Source: Methylovulum miyakonense HT12 (GTDB lineage Bacteria > Pseudomonadota > Gammaproteobacteria > Methylococcales > Methylomonadaceae). Taken from it: a stretch of 64,000 nucleotides of DNA. The translations under genes and the position numbers were made by a program. The notes under the pieces were generated by a model. That model was not told where the DNA came from. It made no database searches and saw only the letters and a program-made list of their open reading frames with translations. Positions within the stretch are counted from its first letter, which is position 1. Each line of letters begins with the position of its first letter. Location: NCBI RefSeq assembly GCF_000384075.1, contig NZ_KB913025.1, positions 1,394,718 through 1,458,717 of the forward strand. Direction: 5' to 3'. This document shows, piece by piece, positions 8,423 to 16,924 of the stretch.

Positions 8423-10792
8423 TTAACCTGATGTTTGATCCATAATATCTTGCTCTAACGCCTTAATAAAACTATCGGCAATTTCTTTATCCAAATTGCT
8501 TAGGTCATTGCGAACAGCATTAAGAACATCTTTGGGCTTAAGATTGACATTTATTAATTTACCTTTTTTCAATGGCATTTTTTTAATAGCGTATCCACCG
8601 AGCCATAAACCATGGGCCAATATTAAATGCCCATAGTCTTTAGAAAAATAGGCCAAGCCTTGGTCAATAAATGTATCTTTTAATTTTAAGGCTCTAGCAT
8701 AAAAATCCATGCTCTCCTGGGAACCAATTCCAACGGTATCTCCAATCGAGTAAATTCCATTACTATACTCGACAAAATCACCTAACCCATCAGACCAATC
8801 GACGAATATCTCTTTTCTAGTATTACAATTTTCTGCAAACAACCGCCAATCAATAGGCGTTACCGCATGCAATTCAAGGTCAGGGCGCAAACGAATGACT
8901 AAATCATAGTGTTTACCTGTTTTCTTTATCAATTGATTGCAGGCATCAATTTTATAACGCATTTTTTGTTGGTTTGTTAACTTTTCAAAACGCCCTTCTT
9001 TATCATCTTCAACAACAACGAATTCTGTTTGGTAAAATTCTTTGAGTTGCTTCTGGGTGACAGAGGTATTCTCGTCCAATAATCTGAACAGTGTCGGCAA
9101 TAATTTTTTTATATCGTTATAAGAATAATTTTTTCTAAACAATAAATCCTGATATGCGTGAAGAAACTGGCCATGAAAAACTCTATTTGCATGTATGCTA
9201 GGAAATGGTGCTTTAAAACCAACATCAGCCCACGTATGAATAAAAATATCTGGCTGTAAAGGCCCGATAATTGATTTATTAATGGCAATAAACGCATCTT
9301 TATAGCCGCGTAATTGTCCGGAAATACACAATGCAACATTAAGCTTTTCGGTTTTTTTAACAGGTTGATAACTATTTTGAAACACTGGCTTCAGCGTTTC
9401 ATTAATTATTTTGAGTGATTCAACAAACTCTGTATCAGGATAAAGTGCCTTAATTTCAGCTAGCGAGAATATTTTTCTCTGCAATAAATGTGTAAAAATA
9501 TTCTTAAGAAGGGCTTCGTTTTTTGATAAACAAAAAAATGGCAATATTTCCAACAAAATATCTTTATCATCAAATATAGCTAAACAAGCTTCTTCAGGAT
9601 AGTAGCCTCGCATGATTAAACTGGCTAATAAACAATCAATCGAATGGTGGCTTATTGATACTTTTGAAAACAAAGATAAAGCAAATTGACGGCTTGTTAA
9701 TCGTACGAGCGATTCGCTTACTTTGCATAACTCGCTAAAAGAAAAGAGGGCTATATACTGTTCTAGTTGCGCCATTACATAACTCATTACAACGCTATTT
9801 TTTTTATATGCAGAAAAAATAATGAGTAATAAAAATAATTTATTGTTGATTAATGGCTGGCTTTTGTCAGTTAGGAGCAAGATCATTGGCTCAAAATAAG
9901 ACAACAAAGCAATAAAAGACTCATAATTGCGGTTTTTGAGTACGATAAGATGTACAGTAAAATTTTCTTGGCTTAGGAAAGCAATAACTTGATTGTTTTG
10001 AAATGCGTCTAAATGCCCAACATCATGTGGGAGAGAAAGTATGTAACTACAGAAGTTTTGGATCAAAACAGTTGAAATAGAATGGTCACCGACATTCGCA
10101 AATAATTCGCGCGCAGCTAACGGTGGGTCTTCTTCAAACAGAGCTAACAAATACTTTTCCAAAAAAACTGGGTTCTTTGACTGTAAAAAAGCAAGCCGCA
10201 ATTTTTCTGCGGCTTCACGTTGTCTACCTAATGCTTGTAGCTCTGTCGCCGCTTCAACGTATGCGCCAATATGTAAAGGGTTATATTGATTAATGGATTC
10301 AAATTGCTCTAATGCAAGTGGCCTATTGCCCAACAGTCTAGCAAACAACGCAAATTGCCATAAAATGTATAAGTTATTCGGCTCCATGGCCAAAGCTTGC
10401 TGGAATCTATGCCCTGCTTCTTCTAACCGCCCTAGTTCTTTCAAAGAAATCGCCAACTCATTACATATCCAGGCATTTATAATATTTTTGTTAATAACCT
10501 CCATTATTTGTTGCAAGCAAAGCTCATGTTTTCCTTGCATACGGTTGCATACAGCTTGGTGAATCTTCGTTGCAAAATCATTCGGTTGATATATAAGCGC
10601 TTGATTAAAAAATCCTTCAGCATCATTAAACAAGCCTAAACCCCTACATTCCACTCCTGCCTCACGATATGCCCGAAATTGATTAGGCACCAATTCAATC
10701 GCCTCTTTAAACAGTCTCAAAGCTTCTTGCCTATGGTTGCTTTGTCGGGCTTTGATACCTTTTTGAATTATCTCATCGTAAGGAACTGTCAT
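8423..10792 (-). CDS. Large TPR protein with C-terminal glycan-biosynthesis-type domain
   Basis: A 789-residue protein. Residues 1-~205 are tandem TPR repeats (A-x4-R/L-F-x2-A and N-x-x-Y spacing visible from EALRLFKEAIEL on). Residues ~210-480 are a Leu/Phe-rich helical region without a known motif. Residues ~490-789 start with VALCISGQLRGYKDAF and contain PDIFIHTWAD and LVIRLRPDLEL; this SGQLR...HTW...RPD pattern occurs in proteins of capsule and LPS loci and is glycosyltransferase-like, but I know no proven activity. It is transcribed towards the rest of the island, on the opposite strand. A near copy of its first 14 codons lies just upstream, followed at once by an IS, so its original promoter region has been disturbed. 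Confidence 0.72.
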   Translation of the reverse strand: MTVPYDEIIQKGIKARQSNHRQEALRLFKEAIELVPNQFRAYREAGVECRGLGLFNDAEGFFNQALIYQPNDFATKIHQAVCNRMQGKHELCLQQIMEVINKNIINAWICNELAISLKELGRLEEAGHRFQQALAMEPNNLYILWQFALFARLLGNRPLALEQFESINQYNPLHIGAYVEAATELQALGRQREAAEKLRLAFLQSKNPVFLEKYLLALFEEDPPLAARELFANVGDHSISTVLIQNFCSYILSLPHDVGHLDAFQNNQVIAFLSQENFTVHLIVLKNRNYESFIALLSYFEPMILLLTDKSQPLINNKLFLLLIIFSAYKKNSVVMSYVMAQLEQYIALFSFSELCKVSESLVRLTSRQFALSLFSKVSISHHSIDCLLASLIMRGYYPEEACLAIFDDKDILLEILPFFCLSKNEALLKNIFTHLLQRKIFSLAEIKALYPDTEFVESLKIINETLKPVFQNSYQPVKKTEKLNVALCISGQLRGYKDAFIAINKSIIGPLQPDIFIHTWADVGFKAPFPSIHANRVFHGQFLHAYQDLLFRKNYSYNDIKKLLPTLFRLLDENTSVTQKQLKEFYQTEFVVVEDDKEGRFEKLTNQQKMRYKIDACNQLIKKTGKHYDLVIRLRPDLELHAVTPIDWRLFAENCNTRKEIFVDWSDGLGDFVEYSNGIYSIGDTVGIGSQESMDFYARALKLKDTFIDQGLAYFSKDYGHLILAHGLWLGGYAIKKMPLKKGKLINVNLKPKDVLNAVRNDLSNLDKEIADSFIKALEQDIMDQTSG

Positions 10793-10856
10793 ATTTAGAT
10801 ATGCCCAAAAGTAGTTGGATGCCTTTCTGAATTATCTTATCGTAAGGAATTGTCAT
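10793..10856 (-). pseudogene. Truncated duplicate of the TPR gene start
   Basis: An ATG at 10856 opens MTIPYDKIIQKGIQ, almost identical to MTVPYDEIIQKGIK of the gene that starts 64 bases further on. The similarity ends after ~14 codons, and the frame runs into the downstream gene out of register. Either a tandem paralogue lost everything but its first codons or the gene start was duplicated. The IS5-type element begins 4 bases upstream of this ATG. Confidence 0.65.
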
Positions 10857-10875
10857 TCTAGGTTCTGTTGACGTT

Positions 10876-11331
10876 TCATCGTAGCCATAAGAGCACGGAG
10901 GCAAATGACAACATCCCCCTGTAATTAATGGCTTTTTTCTCATATCTGGTGGCAATCCTGCGGTAGTGCTTGAGCTTGCCGAACATACATTCGATGACGT
11001 GCCGCTCCTTATAATGGCAATAATCGCAGTCAATTTCTTCTTTCCTGTTCGATTTGGGCGGGATGACGGCTTTTATCCCCCGTGTTTCCAACCACTCCCG
11101 TAAGGCATTGGTGTCGTAGGCCTTGTCCGCCAAAACGGCGCGGGCACTGAGGTTTTCCAACAAGGGGATAGCCTGCCTGCACTCCGCCCCTTGGCTGCCC
11201 GTCAGGATGAATCTGACCGGTAGCCCCAAGGCATCACAGACCGCATGGATCTTGCAGCCAAAGCCACCTTTGGAACGCCCCCAACGCCTCTTCCTTGGCG
11301 GAGCTGTTTGCCGCCCCCGCCGCACAGGCAT
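10876..11331 (-). CDS. IS5-type transposase, C-terminal frame (orfB)
   Basis: From residue ~18 on (GRSKGGFGCKIHAVCDALG) it is the catalytic DDE part of the IS5-family transposase: VLADKAYDTNALR carries the second Asp and VIECMFGKLKHYRRIATRYEK the catalytic Glu. Its first residues are not conserved, so it is probably made only as a fusion with orfA by frameshifting at the G run near 11280 (a +1 shift is needed). If that shift is not programmed, the element is dead. The stop lies inside the terminal inverted repeat. Confidence 0.8.
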   Translation of the reverse strand: MPVRRGRQTAPPRKRRWGRSKGGFGCKIHAVCDALGLPVRFILTGSQGAECRQAIPLLENLSARAVLADKAYDTNALREWLETRGIKAVIPPKSNRKEEIDCDYCHYKERHVIECMFGKLKHYRRIATRYEKKAINYRGMLSFASVLLWLR

Positions 11332-11632
11332 GTGCCCTGATTACCGACCCATCCATGGAAACATCCTGTAAATCAGCGGCTTCGGAAAAATATCCGAGGA
11401 GTTTCTCCCAAGCCCCATTCGCGCACCAGCGCGAGAAACGTTTGAAGATGGTGTTCCATTTGCCGTACGTTGGCGGCAAAACCCGCCACTGCGCCCCCGA
11501 ACGTAATATCCACAGGCAAGCCCCAACGAACCGCTTGCATTGCTCGGGACAGCCGACATGGATGCACGGCAATTGTTTTAAGAACGCCAATAAGCGGCCC
11601 CACTCATCATCACTCAGCTCTATTCGGTTCAT
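11234..11632 (-). CDS. IS5-type transposase, N-terminal frame (orfA)
   Basis: It begins MNRIELSDDEWGRLLAFL and has the WILRSGAQWRVLP and FKRFSRWCANGAWEKLL motifs of IS427-group transposases (DUF4096-like). DVSMDGSVIRAH holds the first catalytic Asp. The frame leaves the conserved sequence at a run of five G on the coding strand (11278-11282) and continues as unrelated residues. In one-frame relatives the protein goes on as L-G-R-S-K-G-G-F, which lies in the other frame. An ATG 12 codons further upstream lies within the terminal repeat region and is less likely as start. Confidence 0.8.
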   Translation of the reverse strand: MNRIELSDDEWGRLLAFLKQLPCIHVGCPEQCKRFVGACLWILRSGAQWRVLPPTYGKWNTIFKRFSRWCANGAWEKLLGYFSEAADLQDVSMDGSVIRAHACAAGAANSSAKEEALGAFQRWLWLQDPCGL

Positions 11633-11682
11633 GCCATCCAAATCGGATAATCTTAACCTATTCGACAAACGTCAACAGAACC

Positions 11683-11790
11683 TAGTACTCAGTCAATCTT
11701 AATTTGTCGGGTTTTAACAGTTGTTAGTAATTGATTATATTAAGCTAATATGAATCTTTACCCGACAAAACAAACTTGACTGAGTACTAG
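11683..11790. repeat. MITE-like palindromic element interrupted by the IS5 copy
   Basis: The left end tagtactcagtcaa (11683-11696) and the right end ttgactgagtacta (11776-11789) are perfect inverted copies. The pairing extends to ~30 bases, with tgtcggg inside on both sides and four mismatches. The missing C of the left CTAG end sits at 10858, on the far side of the IS. About 109 bp without the IS. There is no coding capacity. The AT-rich centre could also form a long cruciform. Confidence 0.75.
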
Positions 11791-11912
11791 GTATGTCCAA
11801 GAATAGATTGAAAACACTATTTATCAACCCACATTCTCGGTTATTCTAGCCTTGAACATTTATAAATAAAAGGGAGTGTGCACATTATCCGCTTATAATC
11901 ACTTTTCCTGAA

Positions 11913-13336
11913 GGCACACGATTACCCACAACTCATATCAATTGGCATAAACCGCTTTGCCGACTTCAATCCCGACAGCATAATGCCGGACTTTCTCCAT
12001 GCCTTCCCAAATGGCCTTAGGCCCCGGGTTGCCATCGGATTTGCGGCCTAAAAAACCGCCCAGGCGGGCGACCAGCCGCACCATTTCGCCCAACGGCGGC
12101 GGTTCCGGCGGCGGCTTTTTCCGATGCGCCACCATCCAGGCGGCCTGCCATTCTTCGGGGTCGAACCCCACGTCACACGGCAGCCCCGGGCATTCCTGGC
12201 CAAGCGTCACCAGATGGAGGATGCGCCAGGCAAGGATAAGGTAGACCGCCAGCAACCGCTCCAGCCGTTCCATGCTGGCCAGTTGCCTGGCTTCAACGCG
12301 GCAACCACTTTTTAGGATGCGGAAAAAGATTTCAACCAGCCACTGGCAGCGGTACCACCCCACCAGTTCCGCCGCCTGCTCGAGGGTGGCGGCCCCGCGG
12401 TTGGTCAGCAACCGCCATTCGACGGCCTTCTCGCCCGGCGGCGGGTTGTCCTCGCGTGCCAGGATGGCCGTCACTTCCAATGCGGGCGCGCCTTTGTGCT
12501 TGGGCAAGGTGGCCCGCAGGGCATACAGGCTCTGGCAAACCTTGCGGGCTTTGCGGTCGCCGTTGGCCTCCAGCATAAATTCAATTTGCCCCAGTGGCGG
12601 TTGTCGGGCGGCTTTGTCCCACAGCTTTTCGGCGGCCCCGTCCCCCTTTTTGGCCAAGTTGCGGTTATGCCGGGCGCGCAACAAAAAGTCGGCCGCATAG
12701 CCGCGCCGCCTGGCCTCGTCCATCAGTTCGCGGATGTCGGACTCGCGGTCGCCGACCTGGACAAAGCGGCTGTCCGGCACGCGCACGGCGGTGTCGGCAA
12801 CAATGCCGTAGCCTTCTTTCCAGCGGGTGCTTTCCTTGGGGACGGGGCTTGCGTCTTTGGGTGGCCGCGCCCACAGCCAGGCGTCCATCACCCCCAAGGC
12901 CAGGCGTTGCGGCGTGGCCATCAGCGTCAGGTGGGCATACATCCCGTGTTGCGCCTCATAACTAAGGCGGCCCAGCCCGGCGATGCCGGGCTGGCTGGTG
13001 AAATCCAGTTCCGTGGTGTCCTGGATGCACAGGACCACCGGATGCCCTTGCGCCCTATGTTCGCTTTTCCCGGCATGGCAGGCCAGCACTTCCATCGCGT
13101 CCACGGCGCCGTTTGACAGCAGGCGGTAAGCCGCCTTCGTTTCCGCCCAGCCTTCACAAGCCGTCGGGATGCTCGCCCTGGGTGAATTTGATAAGCTTTC
13201 CATCAGTGACACCAACCGTTTCGTCCGCCGTTTGTCGCCTAATTCTAGGCCCCCAATTCCTGTTGTACCCAGCTCATATGATTAGTGAAAAGGTTATATC
13301 ATCGCTGATTTTGGGAGTTGTGGGTAATCGTGTGCC
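11913..13336 (-). mobile_element. IS4-family insertion sequence, 1424 bp
   Basis: Perfect 22-bp inverted repeats lie at 11913-11934 and 13315-13336 (outer part ggcacacgattaccc). The pentamer ctgaa is found directly outside both ends (11908-11912 and 13337-13341) and may be the target duplication, though IS4 elements often make longer ones. One transposase gene fills it on the minus strand. GC content is much higher than in the glycan island beside it. Confidence 0.9.
11938..13277 (-). pseudogene. IS4-family transposase, frameshifted near the N-terminus
   Basis: The main frame has the DDE residues in CIQDTTELDF, VGDRESDIREL and WLVEIFFRILKSG. It opens only from a TTG at 13215, yet GLELGDKRRTKRL can be read in the same frame further upstream, and MSWVQQELG in another frame from ATG 13277. 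Together they make the usual N-terminus of Tn5/IS4-type transposases, so one base is missing in the C run at 13250-13254 (G run on the coding strand). The Y-(2)-R-(3)-E-(6)-K signature reads YRCQWLVE...K, with Gln in place of Arg. The protein is likely inactive unless the base is a sequencing slip. Confidence 0.8.
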
Positions 13337-13450
13337 CTGAAGGAGTACAGGAAGCGTAACGCTAGTGTAGCAGTATACGACGGCTCCAGCGTAGCCGTAG
13401 GAGAGGAGTTTTGACGGAGTTGGAGCGAGGGCGGAAGCGTAGTCAAAATG

Positions 13451-13786
13451 TAAGGCCATCTCGGCACGGCGTCATATAGAGACTACCTTGTTGGACGGGT
13501 TCAAGGCGTTGGTGCATACTCTCACCTTTGATAACGGCAAGGAATTTGCCGCACACAGGCAGACGGCATTGCGCTACTATTTCGCCAAGCCTTGCCACTC
13601 GTGGGCACGGGGGCAGAACGAAAATGTCAACGGGTTGTTGCGCCAATATTTCCCCCAGGACAATGGGGTGTCGGACGTGACCACGCAACAGGCGTTGGGG
13701 GCTGTGCATAACTCCAGAAAGCGCCACTGGGCTTCAAAAGTCCTTACGGGGTGTTCCGGGAGTTATCCGGCAGCGATGCTGGATAA
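13451..13786 (+). pseudogene. IS30-family transposase remnant (C-terminal part)
   Basis: VHTLTFDNGKEFAAHRQ, YFAKPCHSWARGQNENVNG and LLRQYFPQ are the catalytic DDE core of IS30-type transposases (Asp in FDNGKEF, Glu in GQNENVNG). The N-terminal half with the HTH domain is missing. After HNSRK the frame must change near 13720 to continue as LGFKSPYGVFRELSGSDAG and stop at 13786. Doubly broken, so a relic. The IS4 element ends ~115 bases upstream. Confidence 0.8.
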
Positions 13787-14043
13787 CTGGTGGGGTATGA
13801 ACTTATTACTTGAATTCACGGTTTTCAACATCCACCGCCTCTGAAAAAAGATTTCCATGCCGCTATTAGAAACGATTTGGGGAAAGTGCCCGCCCTGTCA
13901 AGACCGCAAAAAACATTTTCGGAGTAGCGTCGCCGTGGATTATCTGATGCCCTAGCATGGCCGACATGGCCATAACAAGGCGTGGGTCGTATCGGGTTCT
14001 CCGATTTGCTGCTGCCGGTATGGGGTTCCAAGGTCGTGTTGCT

Positions 14044-14925
14044 TTATAATGGCACATCGGGCACATCCTTCCCCAACCCCGCGAATTCAAACAACAACTG
14101 AAGCTCTTTGTCATTGATCTCGTAAACAGCCCCCGTGCGTAATGAATCCGGTAGTACCACCGGCCCATAACGGACGCGCATGAGGCGGCTGACGATGACG
14201 TTTTGCGATTCCCATAAGCGTCTGACCAAGCGGTTACGGCCTTCGGTGACGATGACGTTGTACCATTTGTTGGCGCCTTCACCGCCAGCGGGATGGATTT
14301 CGTCAAACTTTGCCAAACCGTCTTCGAGATGCACACCTTCTTGCAGGGTTGCCAAGGTCGCTTCGGAGACATGGCCTAAGATGCGCACGGCATATTCACG
14401 CTCGACTTCGGTGGAGGGGTGCATCAGGCGGTTTGCCAGTTCGCCGTTGTTGGTCAACAGCAATAAGCCGGAGGTGTTGATGTCCAGGCGTCCGACGGCT
14501 ATCCAGCGGCCTGTGGCCAGTTCCGGCAAACGCCGGAAGACGATGGGGCGGCCTTCCGGATCCCGGCGGGTGACGACTTCACCTGTGGGTTTATGGTAAA
14601 GCAGCACCCGGGTGGGTTGTTCGGCAAATTTTTCCCAGTTGACAATCCGGTCATTGATTTCCAGGCGGTCACCGGTGTGCAAGCGTGTGCCTAGGGTGGC
14701 GGTGATGCCGTTGATTTTGAGGCGGCCTTCGGTGATCCAGCGTTCAATTTCGCGGCGCGAAGCTACCCCGCCCCGGGCAAGGATTTTCTGGATGCGTTCA
14801 CCCGATTCTGGATGTGGCGGCGGGGCTTTGCTGCTGGTTTTGGTATGCGCTTTAGGTATGGGGTTGGTGGCGGCGGTGTCAGGGCGCGAGCGGCGCGGGC
14901 CACGGTTTGCTGGTTGGTTTTTCAC
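14044..14925 (-). CDS. rluB: 23S rRNA pseudouridine-2605 synthase RluB
   Basis: A 293-residue protein. A Pro/Lys-rich N-terminal extension (1-~40) is followed by an S4 RNA-binding domain (ERIQKILARGGVASRREIE) and a RluB/E/F-type synthase domain; the catalytic Asp is in AVGRLDINTSGLLLLTN. It isomerises one uridine of 23S rRNA during 50S assembly. The scpA-scpB-rluB order is common in proteobacteria, although here 440 bases containing palindromic elements separate rluB from scpB. ATG start; no nearer start keeps the S4 domain. Confidence 0.92.
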   Translation of the reverse strand: MKNQPANRGPRRSRPDTAATNPIPKAHTKTSSKAPPPHPESGERIQKILARGGVASRREIERWITEGRLKINGITATLGTRLHTGDRLEINDRIVNWEKFAEQPTRVLLYHKPTGEVVTRRDPEGRPIVFRRLPELATGRWIAVGRLDINTSGLLLLTNNGELANRLMHPSTEVEREYAVRILGHVSEATLATLQEGVHLEDGLAKFDEIHPAGGEGANKWYNVIVTEGRNRLVRRLWESQNVIVSRLMRVRYGPVVLPDSLRTGAVYEINDKELQLLFEFAGLGKDVPDVPL

Positions 14926-15017
14926 GGTTTACCTACGTTGGTTTAACTGAGGGACAAGCTAAATAAGAGTTGTCCACGAAAATCACAAAAAAAACACGAA
15001 AAAATAGATCTGCATCA

Positions 15018-15300
15018 AACGGTCAAGTTTTAGGCTTTTATAATGGCTATGTCACCGTTAATTATGGAAGGCTTAAACAACGTGGCTTTGAGCGAAAACC
15101 ACAAGCCGCATTAAATATGGCTTTTGTCAGAAAGTAAAAAATTTTCAACAATTAACGGTGACATAGCTTTTATAATTCACTATAGGTTACGCTATGCGTA
15201 CCTTTTACATTGATTTTATAAATATTTTTTAAAAGTACGCATTTATTCCCCAGAGGCTATAGAGGGTGCGCTACCTAAAAAAACCAAAAACTTGACCGTT
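15018..15300. repeat. Outer inverted-repeat element between scpB and rluB
   Basis: aacggtcaagtttt at 15018-15031 and its perfect inverse at 15287-15300 enclose 283 bp, with similarity continuing a few bases inwards (gg, then a T run). It contains the smaller palindromic element at 15045-15167 and a further hairpin (tgcgtac...gtacgca, ~15195-15243). It looks like one miniature element inserted into another. No gene was found in it. Confidence 0.6.
15045..15167. repeat. MITE-like element, short copy
   Basis: Perfect 18-bp inverted repeats (gctatgtcaccgttaatt at 15046-15063, inverted at 15150-15167). It is flanked by the direct repeat cttttataat (15035-15044 and 15167-15176), as expected of a 9-10 bp target duplication. 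The ends and the adjoining 15-20 bases match the 270-bp copy at 5154-5423 in inverse orientation, so this copy looks internally deleted. Confidence 0.8.
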
Positions 15301-15365
15301 CAGCGTATAACTTTCGTGTATTTAGTGTCGTTCGTGGAAAAATTTCTTAGCTTGATGCGTTTGAG

Positions 15366-15944
15366 TCAAACAGACGGATTGTCCAATCTTGGCGTATCCG
15401 CCAAAGTGGTTTCCGCTGCTGACAGCTCAAGACCCTGCAATTCTTGCAAGGTCGGTAATTCATTTAAAGTGGATAGATTAAAATAATCTAAAAATTGTTT
15501 GGTCGTGCCGTATAAGGCGGGGCGCCCCGGCACTTCTTTATGGCCTAATATCCGTACCCATTCCCTCTCCAGCAAGGTTTGGATCATGTTAGTGCTGACG
15601 CTAACCCCGCGGATGTCTTCAATGTCGCCACGGGTGACAGGCTGGCGGTAGGCGATAATCGCCAAGGTCTCCATCAACGCCTTGGAATATTTCGGCGGTT
15701 TTTCTTCAAACAAACGCGACACCCAACGCGACACATCCGAACGCACCTGAAAACGGTAACCGCTGGCGATTTTCGCCAATTCAATGCCGCGCGGCTGGTA
15801 ATCGGCGATGATGGCATCAATCGCGGCTTGGATTTCCGCCAAATCCGGCTGTTCCAATTCAGGGAACACCTCGCGCACTTGCTTGCAAGTCATCGGCCGT
15901 TTGGCGGCAAACAGAATAGCTTCAACGATACGCTGGATTTCCAC
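15366..15944 (-). CDS. scpB: Segregation and condensation protein B
   Basis: A winged-helix protein that binds ScpA in the SMC (or MksB-type) condensin complex for chromosome segregation. Conserved segments are ILFAAKRPMTCKQV, YSKALMETLAIIAYRQPVTRGDIEDIRGV and FLDYFNL. The open frame extends 77 codons further upstream, but that part overlaps scpA and has no ScpB similarity. The GTG at 15944 (VEIQRIVEAILF) with aagg eight bases before it fits the family start and gives ~192 residues. It follows scpA by 16 bases in the same transcript. Confidence 0.88.
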   Translation of the reverse strand: MEIQRIVEAILFAAKRPMTCKQVREVFPELEQPDLAEIQAAIDAIIADYQPRGIELAKIASGYRFQVRSDVSRWVSRLFEEKPPKYSKALMETLAIIAYRQPVTRGDIEDIRGVSVSTNMIQTLLEREWVRILGHKEVPGRPALYGTTKQFLDYFNLSTLNELPTLQELQGLELSAAETTLADTPRLDNPSV

Positions 15945-15960
15945 GTTGGCCTTGGGTGCT

Positions 15961-16782
15961 TCAATGATCGGCGCGGGTGGTTTGGCTGGCTCTAACGCGT
16001 AGCTCGGCGAAGGGTTCGGGCTGGGTGATTTCGATGAGCCCTTCTTTGCCGAGTTCCAGTATAGCAAGAAAGGAGACCACCACGCCGTGCCGGCCTTCGC
16101 GGCGGGTAAATAATTCTGTAAATAATCGGCTATCTGAGCCTTTAAGGCTTTCCAATATCGTAGACATGCGTTCACGGACTGATAATGCTTCTTTGGTTAT
16201 GGCGTGGTGGCTAAGTTGTTCGGCGCGTTTTAACACGGCTTTAAAGGCGAGCAGCAACTCGCCCAATTGTACATCGGGAAAAGTTTGTTCCACGTCTAAC
16301 GTGGTCGTGTCCACGTCAACGCTAAAAAAATCGCGCTCCATGCGCGGGAGTTGTTCCAGGCCGTCAGCGGCGAGTTTGATCACTTCATATTCTTGCAAGC
16401 GACGGATTAGCGTCGCACGCGGGTCATCTTCCTCCTCTTCGGATTCCGGCGGGCGCGGCAACAGCATCCGTGATTTGATCTCCGCCAACCATGCCGCCAT
16501 CACCAGATAATCCGCCGCCAGCTCAATTTTCATATCACCCATCAGTTGGATGTAGACCATGTATTGCTGGGTGATCTGGGCTATCGGGATGTTGACGATA
16601 TCCATATTTTGTTTTCTGATGAGATACAGCAATAAATCCAATGGCCCGGCAAACAGTTCCAGAAACACTTCCAGTGCGTCGGGTGGGATATACAGGTCAT
16701 CCGGCAGTTGGTTAAGCGGCGTGCCGTTGACGATGGCGAACGAAGGGGATTCGGGTTCTGTTCCGGTGCTTACTTGGGTCAT
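15961..16782 (-). CDS. scpA: Segregation and condensation protein A
   Basis: A 273-residue kleisin-family subunit. FAGPLDLLLYLIRKQNMDI near residue 45 is the typical ScpA N-terminal helix-turn that contacts the SMC neck, and the acidic linker SEEEEDD precedes the C-terminal winged helix (VSFLAILELGKEGLIEI). It acts with ScpB and an SMC protein in the cytoplasm to organise the chromosome. First gene of a scpA-scpB pair, downstream of the M50 protease gene. Confidence 0.92.
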   Translation of the reverse strand: MTQVSTGTEPESPSFAIVNGTPLNQLPDDLYIPPDALEVFLELFAGPLDLLLYLIRKQNMDIVNIPIAQITQQYMVYIQLMGDMKIELAADYLVMAAWLAEIKSRMLLPRPPESEEEEDDPRATLIRRLQEYEVIKLAADGLEQLPRMERDFFSVDVDTTTLDVEQTFPDVQLGELLLAFKAVLKRAEQLSHHAITKEALSVRERMSTILESLKGSDSRLFTELFTRREGRHGVVVSFLAILELGKEGLIEITQPEPFAELRVRASQTTRADH

Positions 16783-16924
16783 GTTTATGGGTTGGTTTAC
16801 GCCAGTTTGATAAACCGACGTAACTTAGGCGGTCCAGTGATGTCGGTTGGCGGTAAGGCAACTGGGCAGTCTAAGCAATGTCGGGTTACGCTTCAATTCC
16901 GGCCTATAATTACCCAAGCCCTGG

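Larger units (their letters stand above)
10861..11682 (-). mobile_element. IS5-family insertion sequence, IS427-like, 822 bp
   Basis: It is bounded by perfect 16-bp inverted repeats (ggttctgttgacgttt at 10861-10876, inverted at 11667-11682). A TA flanks both ends and the joined flanks read CTAG, the target of the IS427 group. It carries two overlapping transposase frames on the minus strand. It is inserted exactly in the CTAG end of another palindromic element (11683-11790). Confidence 0.9.

Noticed and set aside
10773..11033. Minus-strand frame spanning the IS5 end and the duplicated TPR start
   Set aside because: It only joins an off-frame part of the transposase to the gene remnant and reflects insertion, not a gene.
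12496..13116. 206-codon plus-strand frame opposite the IS4 transposase
   Set aside because: It is the antisense of the GC-rich transposase gene, with no motif and no ribosome site.
13341..13450. Short repeated-looking stretch (gcgtaacgctagtg, gcgtagccgtagg) between IS4 and IS30 remnant
   Set aside because: The similarity between the units is too short and irregular to call a repeat array or CRISPR.
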